62,278 nucleotides of DNA, taken from JBBQDZ01 sp038237515. Its GTDB lineage: Bacteria > Actinomycetota > Thermoleophilia > Gaiellales > Gaiellaceae. Both the position numbers and the translations under genes were made by a program. Positions within the stretch are counted from its first letter, which is position 1. Every line of letters starts with the position of its first letter. Below the pieces are notes generated by a model that saw only the letters and a program-made list of their open reading frames with translations, searched no databases and was not told the DNA's origin. Positions 52,455 to 61,945 of this stretch are shown piece by piece. Where the stretch lies: positions 1 to 62,278 of the forward strand of contig JBBRYP010000019.1 in NCBI GenBank assembly GCA_038237515.1, read 5' to 3'.

Positions 52455-53401
52455 AGTTCCTCGTTACCGGCGGCACGGGCTTCATCGGCGCCAGCGTCGT
52501 CCGGAACCTGCTCGAGCGCGGGATTCCCGTCGTGGTCGGCGACGTCTCCGTCGACCCCGCGGTCGCCGAGGCGCTCGCCGGCGCGGAGTTCGTCGACCTC
52601 GACGTCGGCGACCTGCAATCGGTCGAGTCCGTGTTCACATCTGAGCGGGACCTCACACATTGCATCCATCTCGCCTACCTGATGAGTGCGGAGGTCGAGT
52701 CGGATCCGCCGCTCGGCGCGCAGGTCGACGTGGTCGGGATGACGCACATGTTCGAGGCCGCCGCGCGTCATGAACTCCAGCGCCTCGTCTTCACGAGCAG
52801 CGAGACCGTCTACGGCGCGTCGCAGGAGCCGTACGGAGACCGGCCCGTCGTCGAAGAGGACTTCTGCGCGCCGCGCGGCCACTTTTTCACCTACGGCGTG
52901 ATGAAGCTGCTGAACGAGTTCATGGCCCAGAAGTACGTCGCCAACCGGGGCGTCAGCATCGCGTGCACCCGACCCGCCATCGTCTTCGGTCACGGCCGCA
53001 AGCGCGGCTCGGTGCTTTGGGCGGGCGAGTTCGCATCGAACCCCGCCGTCGGCGCCCCCGCGCGCCTTCCCTTCTCCTCGCAGTCGCGGGACACCTGGAT
53101 CTACAAGGACGACTGTGCCGAACAGCTCGTCCGGCTCGCGCTCGAGCCGAAGCTCGAGCATTTCGCGTACAACAACGGCGGAGACTGCGTCTCGGGGGCC
53201 GAACTCGCGAACGCCGTGCGCCACTGGCTCCCGGACGCGCAGATCGAGTTCGACGAGACCGTGCCCAGAACCCCGCTGATCGACTGGCAGGGCGGCGAGC
53301 GACTGGAGCGCGAGCTCGGATTCCGCCCACGCCCTTTCCTGGAGGGCGTCCGCGCGCACATCAACGAAGCCCGACTCGCAGGAGGACTGGAGCCCGTATG
53401 A
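52451..53401 (+). CDS. NAD-dependent epimerase/dehydratase (extended SDR)
   Basis: 316 residues from GTG 52451 (GTGA overlap). Rossmann motif KFLVTGGTGFIGASVVRNLL, active-site Ser in VFTSSETVYGAS and Tyr-x-x-x-Lys in FFTYGVMKLLNEF. Extended-SDR proteins of this shape include sugar-nucleotide epimerases and uronate or sugar dehydrogenases. The neighbours favour a free-sugar or sugar-acid oxidoreductase rather than a nucleotide-sugar enzyme. Confidence 0.83.
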   Translation: MKFLVTGGTGFIGASVVRNLLERGIPVVVGDVSVDPAVAEALAGAEFVDLDVGDLQSVESVFTSERDLTHCIHLAYLMSAEVESDPPLGAQVDVVGMTHMFEAAARHELQRLVFTSSETVYGASQEPYGDRPVVEEDFCAPRGHFFTYGVMKLLNEFMAQKYVANRGVSIACTRPAIVFGHGRKRGSVLWAGEFASNPAVGAPARLPFSSQSRDTWIYKDDCAEQLVRLALEPKLEHFAYNNGGDCVSGAELANAVRHWLPDAQIEFDETVPRTPLIDWQGGERLERELGFRPRPFLEGVRAHINEARLAGGLEPV

Positions 53402-54387
53402 GCCGTTTCCGAAACACCGTCGTCGGGAGCTATCCGCGCGCGGGCGCCGTCGAGGACACGATGAAGAAGCCGAGTCTCGAGCGCGCGGAGATCGACGAGC
53501 TGATCTGCTGGGCGGCGAAGGACCAGTCCGACCTCGGGCTCGACGTGATCACCGACGGCGAGGCCTACCGCGAGAACATGTACTACTTCTACCAGCGCCG
53601 GGTCGACGGCGTGACCTTCGAGGACATGCCGCTGCAGCGCTTCGGCACCGCGGGATTCGGGATCGAATGCGCGCGCGTGATCGGGCCGATCGAGAACCCG
53701 CGCTTCGAGCTCGCGCGCAACTGGGAGCTCGCGCGCGAGACGGCGTCAGCGAGCTCCCGGGTCAAGCAGACCGTCACGGGTCCGCACGTCCTGACCCGCT
53801 TCAGCGTCAATGAGCGGCCGGACCTCTACCCCGACGACCAGGCGCTCTGCCGCGCGTGGGCGGATGTGCTCGCGCAGGAGCTGCAGGAGGTCGTCGCCGC
53901 CGGCTGCGACTACGTCCAGTTCGACGAGCCAACATGGACGGAGTCGCCGGAGCAGAGCGAGTGGGCGGCGTGCATCCTCAACGAGCTGATCGCGACGCTG
54001 CCCGACCATGTGCGCGTCGCGCTGCACGTATGCGGCGGCAACCCGCGCCGGAAGCGCGTCTACTTCACGAAGTACACCGACCTCGTCCCCGCCTTCCGCA
54101 GCGTCGACATCGACGAAGTCTCGCTCGAGCACTGCACGCTCGGCTACGACCTGATGGAGCTGTGGAAGCTCTGGCCGTACGAGGGCGACCTCGCGCTCGG
54201 AGTGATCGACCAGCGGAGCGACGAGATCGAGACCACCGACATCATCGGCCGACGCGTCGAGCCGGCGCTCGAGCACTTCCCACGCGAGCGGTTGATCCTG
54301 ACCAGCGAGTGCGGCTTCGGCCATGTGCCGCTCGACATCACACGGGCGAAGCTGGCGGCGCTCGTGCAAGCATGCGGCGAGCTGTGA
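53398..54387 (+). CDS. MetE C-terminal-domain-like zinc enzyme
   Basis: 329 residues from ATG 53398 (ATGA overlap). It matches only the catalytic barrel of cobalamin-independent methionine synthase: VVGSYPRAGAVEDTMKK, DLGLDVITDGEAYRENM, YVQFDEPTWTESPEQ. The zinc site is present as His and Cys of ALHVCGGN, Glu in EVSLEHC and Cys in LTSECGFG. The N-terminal half of MetE is absent. Stand-alone members include 2-hydroxypropyl-CoM lyase and various methyl- or thiol-transferases. In this operon a thiol-dependent or methyl-transfer step is implied but unidentified; it is the oddest gene here. Confidence 0.82.
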   Translation: MSRFRNTVVGSYPRAGAVEDTMKKPSLERAEIDELICWAAKDQSDLGLDVITDGEAYRENMYYFYQRRVDGVTFEDMPLQRFGTAGFGIECARVIGPIENPRFELARNWELARETASASSRVKQTVTGPHVLTRFSVNERPDLYPDDQALCRAWADVLAQELQEVVAAGCDYVQFDEPTWTESPEQSEWAACILNELIATLPDHVRVALHVCGGNPRRKRVYFTKYTDLVPAFRSVDIDEVSLEHCTLGYDLMELWKLWPYEGDLALGVIDQRSDEIETTDIIGRRVEPALEHFPRERLILTSECGFGHVPLDITRAKLAALVQACGEL

Positions 54388-55121
54388 CCTGCGTCCTCGT
54401 CACCGGCGCGTCACGCAGCCTCGGCGCTGCGATCGCGGAACGTCTCGGCAAGGGCGGCTTCCAGGTGGCCGTCAACTACGCCAAGTACGACGAGGGAGCG
54501 CAGAGGGTCGTGGACACGATCCGCTCCGCCGGCGGCGAGGCCGAGCGGTTCGCGTTCGACGTCACGGACGAGGACGCCGTCGCCGCAGGCGTCGCCGCCG
54601 TCAGGGAGCAGTTCGGAGACCCGCTCGTCGTCGTGAACAACGCCACGGGCCCGCAACCGTCGATCCCGCTCGAGCAGCAGACGTGGGGCGACTACCTCGG
54701 CCAGCTCGACTACTTCGTCAAGGCGCCTGTTCTCGTGCTCCAAGCAACGTTGCCGGCGATGAAGTCGGTGGGCTACGGGCGGATCGTGAACATCGGCAGC
54801 GAGGTGATCACCACCGGCACGCCCGAGCTGGGCCACTACATCACGGCGAAGGGCGCGATGCTCGGCCTTACACGCGCGTGGGCGACGGAGCTCGGCCCGC
54901 TCGGGATCACCGTCAACGTGATCCAGCCGGGCTGGATCCCCGTCGAGCGACACCGAGGCACCGACCCGGCCGAGCTCGAGGCGTACCGCGCGCTGGTACC
55001 CGTCGGGCGGCAGGGCGTGCCGTCCGACGTGACGGGCGCCGTCGCGTTCTTGGCTTCGGAAGAAGCCGGCTTCGTCACCGGCCAGACCTTCGCCGTCAAC
55101 GGCGGCCGGACGCTCGACTAG
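54384..55121 (+). CDS. Short-chain dehydrogenase/reductase
   Basis: 245 residues from GTG 54384 (GTGA overlap). CVLVTGASRSLGAAIAERLG, VVNNATGPQP, Ser in IVNIGSEVITTG and Tyr-x-x-x-Lys in HYITAKGAMLGLT, plus VIQPGWIPVERHRG. Full-length classical SDR with all catalytic residues. Likely oxidises a sugar or a keto-deoxy acid in the pathway, possibly replacing the deleted SDR at 51532. Last gene of the plus operon before the right island end. Confidence 0.87.
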   Translation: MTCVLVTGASRSLGAAIAERLGKGGFQVAVNYAKYDEGAQRVVDTIRSAGGEAERFAFDVTDEDAVAAGVAAVREQFGDPLVVVNNATGPQPSIPLEQQTWGDYLGQLDYFVKAPVLVLQATLPAMKSVGYGRIVNIGSEVITTGTPELGHYITAKGAMLGLTRAWATELGPLGITVNVIQPGWIPVERHRGTDPAELEAYRALVPVGRQGVPSDVTGAVAFLASEEAGFVTGQTFAVNGGRTLD

Positions 55122-55249
55122 CAGTACCGTCCCTCGACGCCTCTTGAAGCTGTCCAGCGAGCTCCCATTCCGATGCCGCCGGAAACCGCCGGGGACGAAG
55201 CAGGACTCGGGTTGCACGAGTACCTCGTAGTCATGGTTGACAGCATTTC

Positions 55250-55343
55250 GTGGCCCACTCGTGGCCCAAACGTCGAGTTGAAGGATTTGACCCAACCATG
55301 CGAAGGGACGCAGGCCTACGTCGGAAAGCACCTGCAAATGTGC
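55250..55343. repeat. Right arm-type sites of the island
   Basis: GTGGCCCACTCGTGGCC at 55250-55266 and CCTGCAAATGTGC at 55331-55343, matching the left-end copies (16/17 and 11/13 bases) but lying on the opposite side of the att core. In an excised circle they would flank attP on both sides. The rest of 55122-55385 holds no gene. Confidence 0.5.
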
Positions 55344-55385
55344 CCGTTCCGAGAAGTTCGTCGCCGGGCGTCGTCGTGCCCGATT

Positions 55386-55432
55386 CGGCCTGTCACGCCG
55401 GAGGTCGCGGGTTCGAGTCCCGTCGCTCCCGT
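55386..55432 (+). repeat. attR: 47-bp tRNA-Asp 3' segment, displaced copy
   Basis: Exact copy of 39300-39346, lacking the tRNA 5' half and so not a functional tRNA. It is followed directly by a rho-independent terminator. Confidence 0.85.
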
Positions 55433-55437
55433 CTTCC

Positions 55438-55466
55438 AAGTCCCTGCTCGCAGGGACTTTTTCTTT
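55438..55466 (+). terminator. Rho-independent terminator, originally of tRNA-Asp
   Basis: AAGTCCCTGC (55438-55447) and GCAGGGACTT (55450-55459) form a 10-bp stem with a 2-base TC gap as loop (effectively a 4-base loop), followed by TTTTTCTTT. It is the only textbook U-tract terminator seen in the window, and lies where a tRNA terminator would be if the island were absent. Confidence 0.8.
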
Positions 55467-55513
55467 CGGCGTGTTGTTCGCGGCGTCTTTGCGATGGGGT
55501 GTGGATGGGGCCG

Positions 55514-56634
55514 TTACTACTCCGAGACACTAAACATCCGACGCGGTTGATAGAGTGGGTGTGTGAGATCGCGCGACGCGAGGCGGTTGCCGCAGGCGGC
55601 GCAGGAGGAGTTGCGTCGGCGCGCGGTCGCGCTTGTTGCTGAGGGGCGGGCGCAGACGGAGGTCGCGCGACTGATCGACGTGTCGCGACAGTCGGTGAAC
55701 GCGTGGGTCGCGGCGCACCGGGTTGGCGGGGAGGCGGCGCTTGCGGCGGGGAAGCGGGGCCGGCGGCGGGGCGAGCAGACGGTGCTCACGCCGCGGCAGC
55801 AGGCGCAGATCGCGAAGGCGATCCGGGAGAAGAATCCCGATCAGCTCAGGTTGCCGGGGTTTCTGTGGACGCGCGCGTTGGTGTGCGAGTTGATCGAGCG
55901 GCGGTTCGGGATCACGGTCATCGAGAAGACGGCCGGGCGGTATCTACGCAGCTGGGGGTTCAGCTCGCAGAAACCGGCCCGGCGGGCTTTCGAGCAGGAC
56001 CCCGAGGCGGTCCGCGAGTGGATCGAGCAGCGCTACCCGCAGATCGAGGCGCGCGCCTACCGCGAGAAAGCACGGATCCTCTGGGCAGACGAGATGGGCC
56101 TCCGCTCCGACCACAACGCCGGCCGCTCCTGGAGCCCGCTCGGGCAGACGCCCGTGATCCCGGGAACGGGGCAGCGGTTCGGCGCCAACGTCGTCTCGGC
56201 GATCTCGAACAAGGGCCACCTCCAGTTCATGGTCTTCAAGCAGCGCTTCATCGCCGCGGTCTTCATCGAGTTCCTGACCCGGCTGCTGCGCCAGCCTGGC
56301 GGGCAGAAGCTGATCCTGATCCTCGACGGACACCCCGTCCACCGCGCGGCCAAGGTCCGCCGCTGGGTCGAGGCGCACGCCGGCCAGATCGAGCTCGAGT
56401 TCCTGCCCGGCTACAGTCCCGAGCTCAACCCGACCGAGCTCCTCAACCAGGACGTGAAGACCAACGCGCTCGGCCGCAGCCGCCCCCACAGCCAGATCGA
56501 ACTGATGGACGACACCCGCTCCTCCCTCCGCTCCACCCAACGCCGCCCCCGCATCGTCGCCCGCTACCTCGACGGCAGACACGTCAGCTACGCCAAAGCC
56601 GCCTGACGCCTATTTCATAGGCCGGAGTAATAAG
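55514..56634 (+). mobile_element. IS630-family insertion sequence
   Basis: Imperfect terminal inverted repeats flank the transposase: TTACTACTCCG at 55514-55524 and, reversed, CGGAGTAATAAG at 56623-56634. Exact outer ends and the TA target duplication cannot be fixed by eye. It landed between the att repeat and the integrase gene. Confidence 0.6.
55563..56606 (+). CDS. IS630-family transposase
   Basis: 347 residues from GTG 55563. N-terminal winged HTH (VALVAEGRAQTEVARLIDVS, RQSVNAWVAAHRVGG), a linker helix, then the DDE catalytic domain: first Asp in ILWADEMGLRSD, second in LILDGHPVHRA, Glu in YSPELNPTELLNQDVK. Full-length and uninterrupted, so probably active. Single-ORF form, without a frameshift. 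Confidence 0.9.
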   Translation: MRSRDARRLPQAAQEELRRRAVALVAEGRAQTEVARLIDVSRQSVNAWVAAHRVGGEAALAAGKRGRRRGEQTVLTPRQQAQIAKAIREKNPDQLRLPGFLWTRALVCELIERRFGITVIEKTAGRYLRSWGFSSQKPARRAFEQDPEAVREWIEQRYPQIEARAYREKARILWADEMGLRSDHNAGRSWSPLGQTPVIPGTGQRFGANVVSAISNKGHLQFMVFKQRFIAAVFIEFLTRLLRQPGGQKLILILDGHPVHRAAKVRRWVEAHAGQIELEFLPGYSPELNPTELLNQDVKTNALGRSRPHSQIELMDDTRSSLRSTQRRPRIVARYLDGRHVSYAKAA

Positions 56635-56639
56635 CCGTC

Positions 56640-57674
56640 GAGCGCGTCCCAAAACGCCCCGATTCGCGTCCGGGAAGAGGTGTCCGGAGGTCGAGCGTGA
56701 CGCGGATCGACGAGTGGCCCATCTGCGCCTGCAGATACTTCGGGTGCGCACCGGCGGCGACCATCAGTGCGGCGTAGGTGTGGCGCAGGTCGTGGAAGCG
56801 CAGACCGGTCAGCTTCGTCCGGCGAACGGCGGGACGGAAGATGCGGTGCCGGAAGTTGTGTCGTTCAGGATCGCGCCCTGCGGCGAGGGGAAGACGAGGC
56901 CGAGGTCGTTCGGCCTGCGCGCGAGAAGCTGGCGGCGCAACACGCGTACCGCGGTGGTCGAGAGGTCGACGCGGCGGCGAGATGCGCGCGTCTTCACCGG
57001 CACGAGCTCCCCCGCGTAGACGCCGTCCTCGACAATGGCGGTTTTCGCCTCGAGATCGAGGTTGTGATCGCGGAGCGCGAACAGCTCGCCCTGGCGCAGA
57101 CCGGTCAGCGCGCCGAGCATGACCACGTTCCCGTACGGCGCGGTCGTGTTCGCGGCGAGCTCCTCGACCTCATCCCAGTGGAGGAAGTGCATCTCGGGCA
57201 GCTCCCGCCGCGGCGCCTTGACGCGGAAGACGGCTTCGTCGACGAGGTGTCCGCGCTCCTTCGCGTTCGCGAGCACTTGCTTGAGCAGACGCAGCGTCAG
57301 CTCGGCCTGGCGCGGCGCGCGTTTCGCAAGCGCGGCGATGTGGTCCTCGACTGCCGCGGGTCTGATCTCGTCGAGCGGCGTGGCGCGGAAGACGTCGACG
57401 TGTTGTGTCAGGTCTCGCGCGCGATCGAGCGTTGAGGCGCGGACGCGGAGCGCGTAGCGGTCAAACCAGCCGGCTGCGAATTCGCCAAAGGTCTCGGGCG
57501 GCGCCTGGTAGAGCGCGCCGAGCGACACTCGCCGCTGCTGCTCGAGGACGAAACGGTCGGCGTCCTTCTTCAGCACGAACGAGCGCGAGCGCTCTCTCTC
57601 GTCGCCATCGACCCAGCGGGCGCGGCAAAACGCCTGCTTCCGTCGCGCTGCCGGTAGGGCTCGACGTGCGCCAT
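56640..57674 (-). pseudogene. Tyrosine recombinase (phage-type integrase), decayed
   Basis: About 345 codons of homology from ATG 57674 (MAHVEPYRQRDG). Core-binding domain ETFGEFAAGWFDRYALRVR; catalytic domain with Arg I in GALTGLRQGELFALRDHNLD, Arg II in LRFHDLRHTYAALMVAAG, and His in MGHSSIRVTLD. Lesions: a one-base loss near 57634-57645, an extra AC in ACAC at 56858-56861, and a small deletion at ~56683-56692 that turns the expected TYGHLFP into SGHLFP, removing the Tyr nucleophile. Its 3' end originally abutted the att repeat at 55432, before the IS630 insertion. Cannot be active. Confidence 0.8.
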
Positions 57675-58049
57675 CGCTAACAGGACGTAGCTGGCTGAAC
57701 GCTTACATCTTTCGATCTTTCGTTGCCGAGTCAGGCGTAGACGACGGCCGGCTTCACCCCGCGTAGATCCCGCATGGGAAGTCCCACGCGACACCGGTCG
57801 TAGCCGGTAACCCCCGCAACCCGCGGTGCCGGCCAACATGACCGGAGGTCGCAGGAGGAACACGCAGAAGTGCCGTGATTCCGGGCGTTCTTGCGCTCTG
57901 GCGACAGGTCTCACTCCATCCTGCACAGATCCCGCACGTCACCGACATTGGCCAACGACGGGGCAATGCCGTCCGCCAGCTGATAAAGCCGGCCCCCGCC
58001 GCCCCGAGGAACCTGCGGCAGCTGGGCGTGCTCTGTGGCCCCTCGTTGT
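57675..58049. other. 375-bp non-coding stretch
   Basis: No gene seen. A short inverted repeat TGGGA-AG-TCCCA occurs near 57774-57786 and an AGATCCCGCA word appears twice. It separates the integrase remnant from the alpha/beta hydrolase and may contain the former integrase promoter. Confidence 0.35.
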
Positions 58050-58919
58050 TCATGCTCGAACCGGACGGCGGCTCAGTTCGGCCAGCTCGTGGTTGAAGCG
58101 CTCGGGCTGCTCGAGGTGCGGCACGTGAGCGGCAGTCTCATACCAGGAGGCCTCGGCGGTCGGACAGGTGGCGAGGACGTGCTCTGCCATCGCCGGGAGC
58201 ACGACCGAGTCGGCGCGGCCGTGCGAGACGAGCAGCGGCACTTCGAGGGCGCGCAGGACGTCGTCGCAGTCGATCTCGCGGGCGGCGAGATTGGCGCGGA
58301 TCTGGGCCGGTACGGTCATGCTCGACGCGAGCAGCGTCTCGATGTCGTCGGCCGGCAGCGGCGTGGCGGCGAACGCTCCGAGCAGGCCGCGCATGGCCCG
58401 GATGTTGGTGGGCAGATCGCCGGCGGTTGCGTCGGCGAAGTGGTCGAGGAACCCGGGGCCGAGCAGGGTCCCGAAGGCGGCTGCGCCGAGCTTGACGGCG
58501 CCGCCGACGAAGTCGATCGCGGCCACGCGATCCTGCCCATAGGCGCGCAGGTAGTCGCAGATGACGAAGGCGCCGTACGACCAGCCGACCAGTACTGCCC
58601 GCTCGAGGCCGAGCTGCTCGATGATCCCCGCCAGGTCTTCTGCCCAGAGGCTGGCGTCCGTGTACTGCTCAGGTTCGAGCGGCGCCTCCGACATGCCGTG
58701 GCCGCGCAGGTCACAGGCGACGAGGCGGAACTCGTCGCGGAGCGCGCTCTCGATCTGCTTGTCCCAGCAGAGGTGGCTCTGCGACCAGCCGTGGATGAAC
58801 ACGATCGGCGGCCCGTCCACGTTGCCCCACTCGCGCACGTGCTGTCGCAGCCCGCCCCCGCCCCACACGGTGTGCAATTTCATCCACCCGGCCGGCTTCT
58901 GCTCCGTAACGGTCGTCAT
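58050..58919 (-). CDS. Alpha/beta hydrolase
   Basis: 289 residues from ATG 58919. Oxyanion strand PPIVFIHGWSQSHLCWDKQI, nucleophile Ser114 in VGWSYGA, acid in SHGRADSVV, His in AHVPHLEQPERFN. It resembles haloperoxidase/epoxide-hydrolase-like esterases without a cap signature I can name. No signal peptide. Divergent from the LuxR-type regulator, which may control it. Confidence 0.85.
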   Translation of the reverse strand: MTTVTEQKPAGWMKLHTVWGGGGLRQHVREWGNVDGPPIVFIHGWSQSHLCWDKQIESALRDEFRLVACDLRGHGMSEAPLEPEQYTDASLWAEDLAGIIEQLGLERAVLVGWSYGAFVICDYLRAYGQDRVAAIDFVGGAVKLGAAAFGTLLGPGFLDHFADATAGDLPTNIRAMRGLLGAFAATPLPADDIETLLASSMTVPAQIRANLAAREIDCDDVLRALEVPLLVSHGRADSVVLPAMAEHVLATCPTAEASWYETAAHVPHLEQPERFNHELAELSRRPVRA

Positions 58920-59070
58920 CTCGCCTCCTCGCTCGTCGGATCGCTGCGATCATGGCCGTGGGCAAGGCGGGGCGCATCGGGCGAAGGGCCTTATCTTTCG
59001 CCTGCGGGCGACGTATTTCTGCCGCCGCCCGGCCTCATCGGCTTTTGCCGAGTGCGCGATACTGACCCGG

Positions 59071-61945
59071 ATGGGAGGCGACGCGCGAGCCGCGTTCGTC
59101 GGACGCACCCGCGAGCTGGCCGAGCTCGAGCAGGCGCTCGCAGACGCGTCCGCAGGCTCGGGCGCGATCGTGCTTGTCGCCGGCGAGGCGGGAATCGGCA
59201 AGACGCGGCTCGCCGCCGAGCTCGCCACACGCGCAAGCAACGCGGGCCTCGACGTCCTGCTCGGACGGTCGATCGATCTCGTCGGGACCGAGCTGCCCTA
59301 TCAGCCGTTCGCCGAAGCGCTGCGACCACTCCGAGGCCAGCGGCGCGCCGACGGGGAGGCGGCCGGCACGCAGCTGCGCGTGTTCGAAGACACGCTCGCG
59401 CTTCTGAGCGACCACGCGGCAACAGCGCCCGTGCTGCTCGTGCTCGAGGACGTGCACTGGGCGGACACCTCGACGCTCGACCTCGTCGTCTTCCTCGCCC
59501 ACAACCTCGGCGACCATCGCCTGCTGCTGCTCGCGACCTACCGGGCTGACGAGCTCGCCTCGGCCGGGCGCATGCGCCATCTCGCCGATCGCGTCCGGCG
59601 CTCAGGCCGGGCGCTCCTGCTCGAGCTCGGACCGCTCGCGCACGAGGAGCTGACCGAGCTGCTGGCTGCTCGCGCCGACGCGCCGCCCTCGGCGGCGCTT
59701 GCGGACACGATCGTCGCCCGCTCCGAAGGCAACCCATTCTTCGCAGAGGAGCTCCTCACGGCCGGAAACGAAGGCGGCGAGCTTTCCCGCGGTCTGCGCG
59801 ACCTGCTCCTGGAGCGTGTCGCCCGGCTCGACCCCTCGACGCAGAGCCTGCTGCGCCTTGCTGCCGTAGCCGGACGCGAAATCGCCTATCCGCTCCTCCG
59901 TGCCCTGGCGGGCAGGCCGGAGCACGACGTCCGCGAATCCCTACGAGAGGCCGTCGAGCACGCCGTGCTCGTGATCGATCAGGGTACGGAAAGCTTCCGC
60001 TTCCGCCACGCCCTGCTTGCGGAGGCGATCTACTCGACGGTCTTGCCGGGCGAGCGCGAGGAGCTCCACGCGAAGCTTGCAAAAGAGCTCGAACACAGCG
60101 GAACCGCCTCGCCGGCAGAGACCGCGCCCCACTGGGCGGCGGCAGGTCGTAGCACGGAGGCGCTGACCGTGTCGATCGAGGCGGCGCGCCAGGCGAGGGC
60201 GGTATTCGGCCTGGCGGAGGCTTACTCGCATCTCGAGCGGGCGCTCGCGCTCTGGCACGCGGTGCCGGGCGCGCCAGAGCTCACCGGTCTTGACCTCGCC
60301 GAGCTGTGCGACTGGACAGCCAACCTCGCTAGCCAGGTCGGTGCCGCCAGGCCCGCGGTCGAGTTCGCACGGCGAGCGATCGATCTCGTTGGCACGCAAG
60401 ACCGGCACCGCGCGGCACGCCTTCATGTGCGCCTAGGCGAGTACCTCTACGAGATCGGCAGTAACGACGCTGCCTTCGCCGCGCTCGAACGAGCGGTTGA
60501 GCTCGTACCCGCGGAGCCACCCTCGACGGAGCGTGCGTATGCGCTCGGGTCACTCGCGGGCGGACTGATGCTGGCCTGGCGGCATGCAGCGTCGTTGACG
60601 ACTGCCGAGCAGGCCTTGGTACTCGCCCGCGCTGTCGGCGCAGGCGAAGCGGAGGTCCGGGCACTCACGGTGATCGGTATCGACCTCGCCTGTCTCGGCC
60701 GAGCCGGCGAGGGTGTCGCATATCTCCGTCAAGCCCTGCAACTCGCTGACGGGATCGGCGATTACTGGGGCTTGGAGCGCGTGTACATCAATTTCACCCA
60801 TGTTCTGACGATGCTGGCACGGCCGCGAGAATCGGTCCGACTAGGGCAGGCGGGGCTCGAGGCGATGCGCCGCTACGGGATCCACAGCGCGCTGCTCATC
60901 TCGAACCAAATCGAGTCGTTGCTCGCGATCGGCGACTGGGACGAGGCGGAGCAGCTCAGCGCCGCCGCGCTCCGCGGCATCACGTCAAGCTTCCCGTACG
61001 CGCTGCTCATCGTCCGCGCGCTAGTTGAGACCGAGCGCGGCGAGTTCGACGCCGCCCGAGCGCACCTCGACGCCGCAACCGAAACCCTACGGGCAGATCG
61101 CGGGGCACGGCCTCTACGACGCTTGGGTCGCGGACCTCGCGCTCTGGGAGCGCCGCTGGGCCGACGCGCACGCGGCCATCGAGAGGGGTCTGGCACAGGC
61201 GCGCCAGCCCGAAGCCGCGCAGGTCCGCGTCCAGGTGTGCGCCAAAGGGCTGCGCGTGCAGGCGGAGCTGGCCGCGCTCGCGCGTGCCCGCCGCCACGCC
61301 GACGGGCTCCGCGACCACATCGGCCGCGCGCGGAAACTGCTCACTATCGCCCGCCACGCCGCCGCCGAGGCGTCGACGATCACTCCAGACGCCGGCGGCT
61401 GGCTCGCCCTAGCGGAGGCCGAGTACCTTCGCACGCGCGGTGAGGCTCGACCGGAGACGTGGGCAGAGGCGGTAACGACCTGGGAACAGCTCGAACGACC
61501 GCCGCTCGCCGCCTACTGCCGCTGGCGCCAAGCCGAAGCGCTCGTGGCCGCCGGCGCATCCCGCACCGAAGCGAGCCTGCCACTCCGCGAAGCCCATGCC
61601 GTCGCGGCTCGAATGGGAGCAAGACCCCTGCTGCAAGAGGTCGAGCTGCTCGCAAAGCGCGCACGGCTCGATCTCGATCCTCCCGACGCGGCGTCCCCCG
61701 ACGGAAAGCCACGCCTGGCGGACGCCCTCGGCCTGACTCCGCGAGAGGCCGAGGTCCTGGGGCTCGTCGCGCGGGGCTATACCAACCGCGAGATCGCCGC
61801 CGCGCTCGTGATCAGCGTCAAAACGGCCAGCGTCCACGTCTCGCACATCCTCCGCAAACTCAACGCACCCAACCGCATCGAAGCAGCCGCCATCGCGCAC
61901 CGCCTCGCACCGCCTCAAACCGAGCAAGGCGGTCTCGAGGCGTGA
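59071..61945 (+). CDS. Large LuxR-family ATPase regulator (MalT-like), one frameshift
   Basis: About 960 residues. N-terminal AAA/NB-ARC domain: FVGRTRELAELEQAL, Walker A AGEAGIGKTRLAAELA, Walker B VLLVLEDVHWADTSTLDL. A long TPR-like helical middle (VEFARRAIDLVG, LYEIGSNDAAFAALERAVEL, AYLRQALQLADG-like units) follows, then a C-terminal GerE HTH LGLTPREAEVLGLVARGYTNREIAAALVIS. The frame breaks at GGG 61091-61093; one base there joins both parts. Start ATG 59071. It probably senses a ligand with the TPR/ATPase part and activates nearby genes such as the divergent hydrolase. Confidence 0.8.

Larger units (their letters stand above)
39347..55432. mobile_element. 16-kb tRNA-Asp genomic island carrying sugar/acid catabolism
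   Basis: Bounded by a 47-bp direct repeat of the tRNA 3' end. The tRNA's own rho-independent terminator lies beyond the right repeat at 55438-55466, as expected if DNA was inserted between tRNA and terminator. Both ends carry matching putative recombinase arm sites: CCTGCAAACGGGC (39358-39370) and CCTGCAAATGTGC (55331-55343); GTGGCCCAATCGTGGCC (39407-39423) and GTGGCCCACTCGTGGCC (55250-55266). No integrase, conjugation or phage gene is inside; the cargo is purely metabolic. A decayed integrase lies just outside the right end. Confidence 0.75.

Noticed and set aside
54411..55439. Long minus-strand ORF starting with a GTRTRDL-type sequence
   Set aside because: It is antisense to the tRNA fragment and an intact SDR gene; such ORFs are a well-known artefact of tRNA-Asp sequence.
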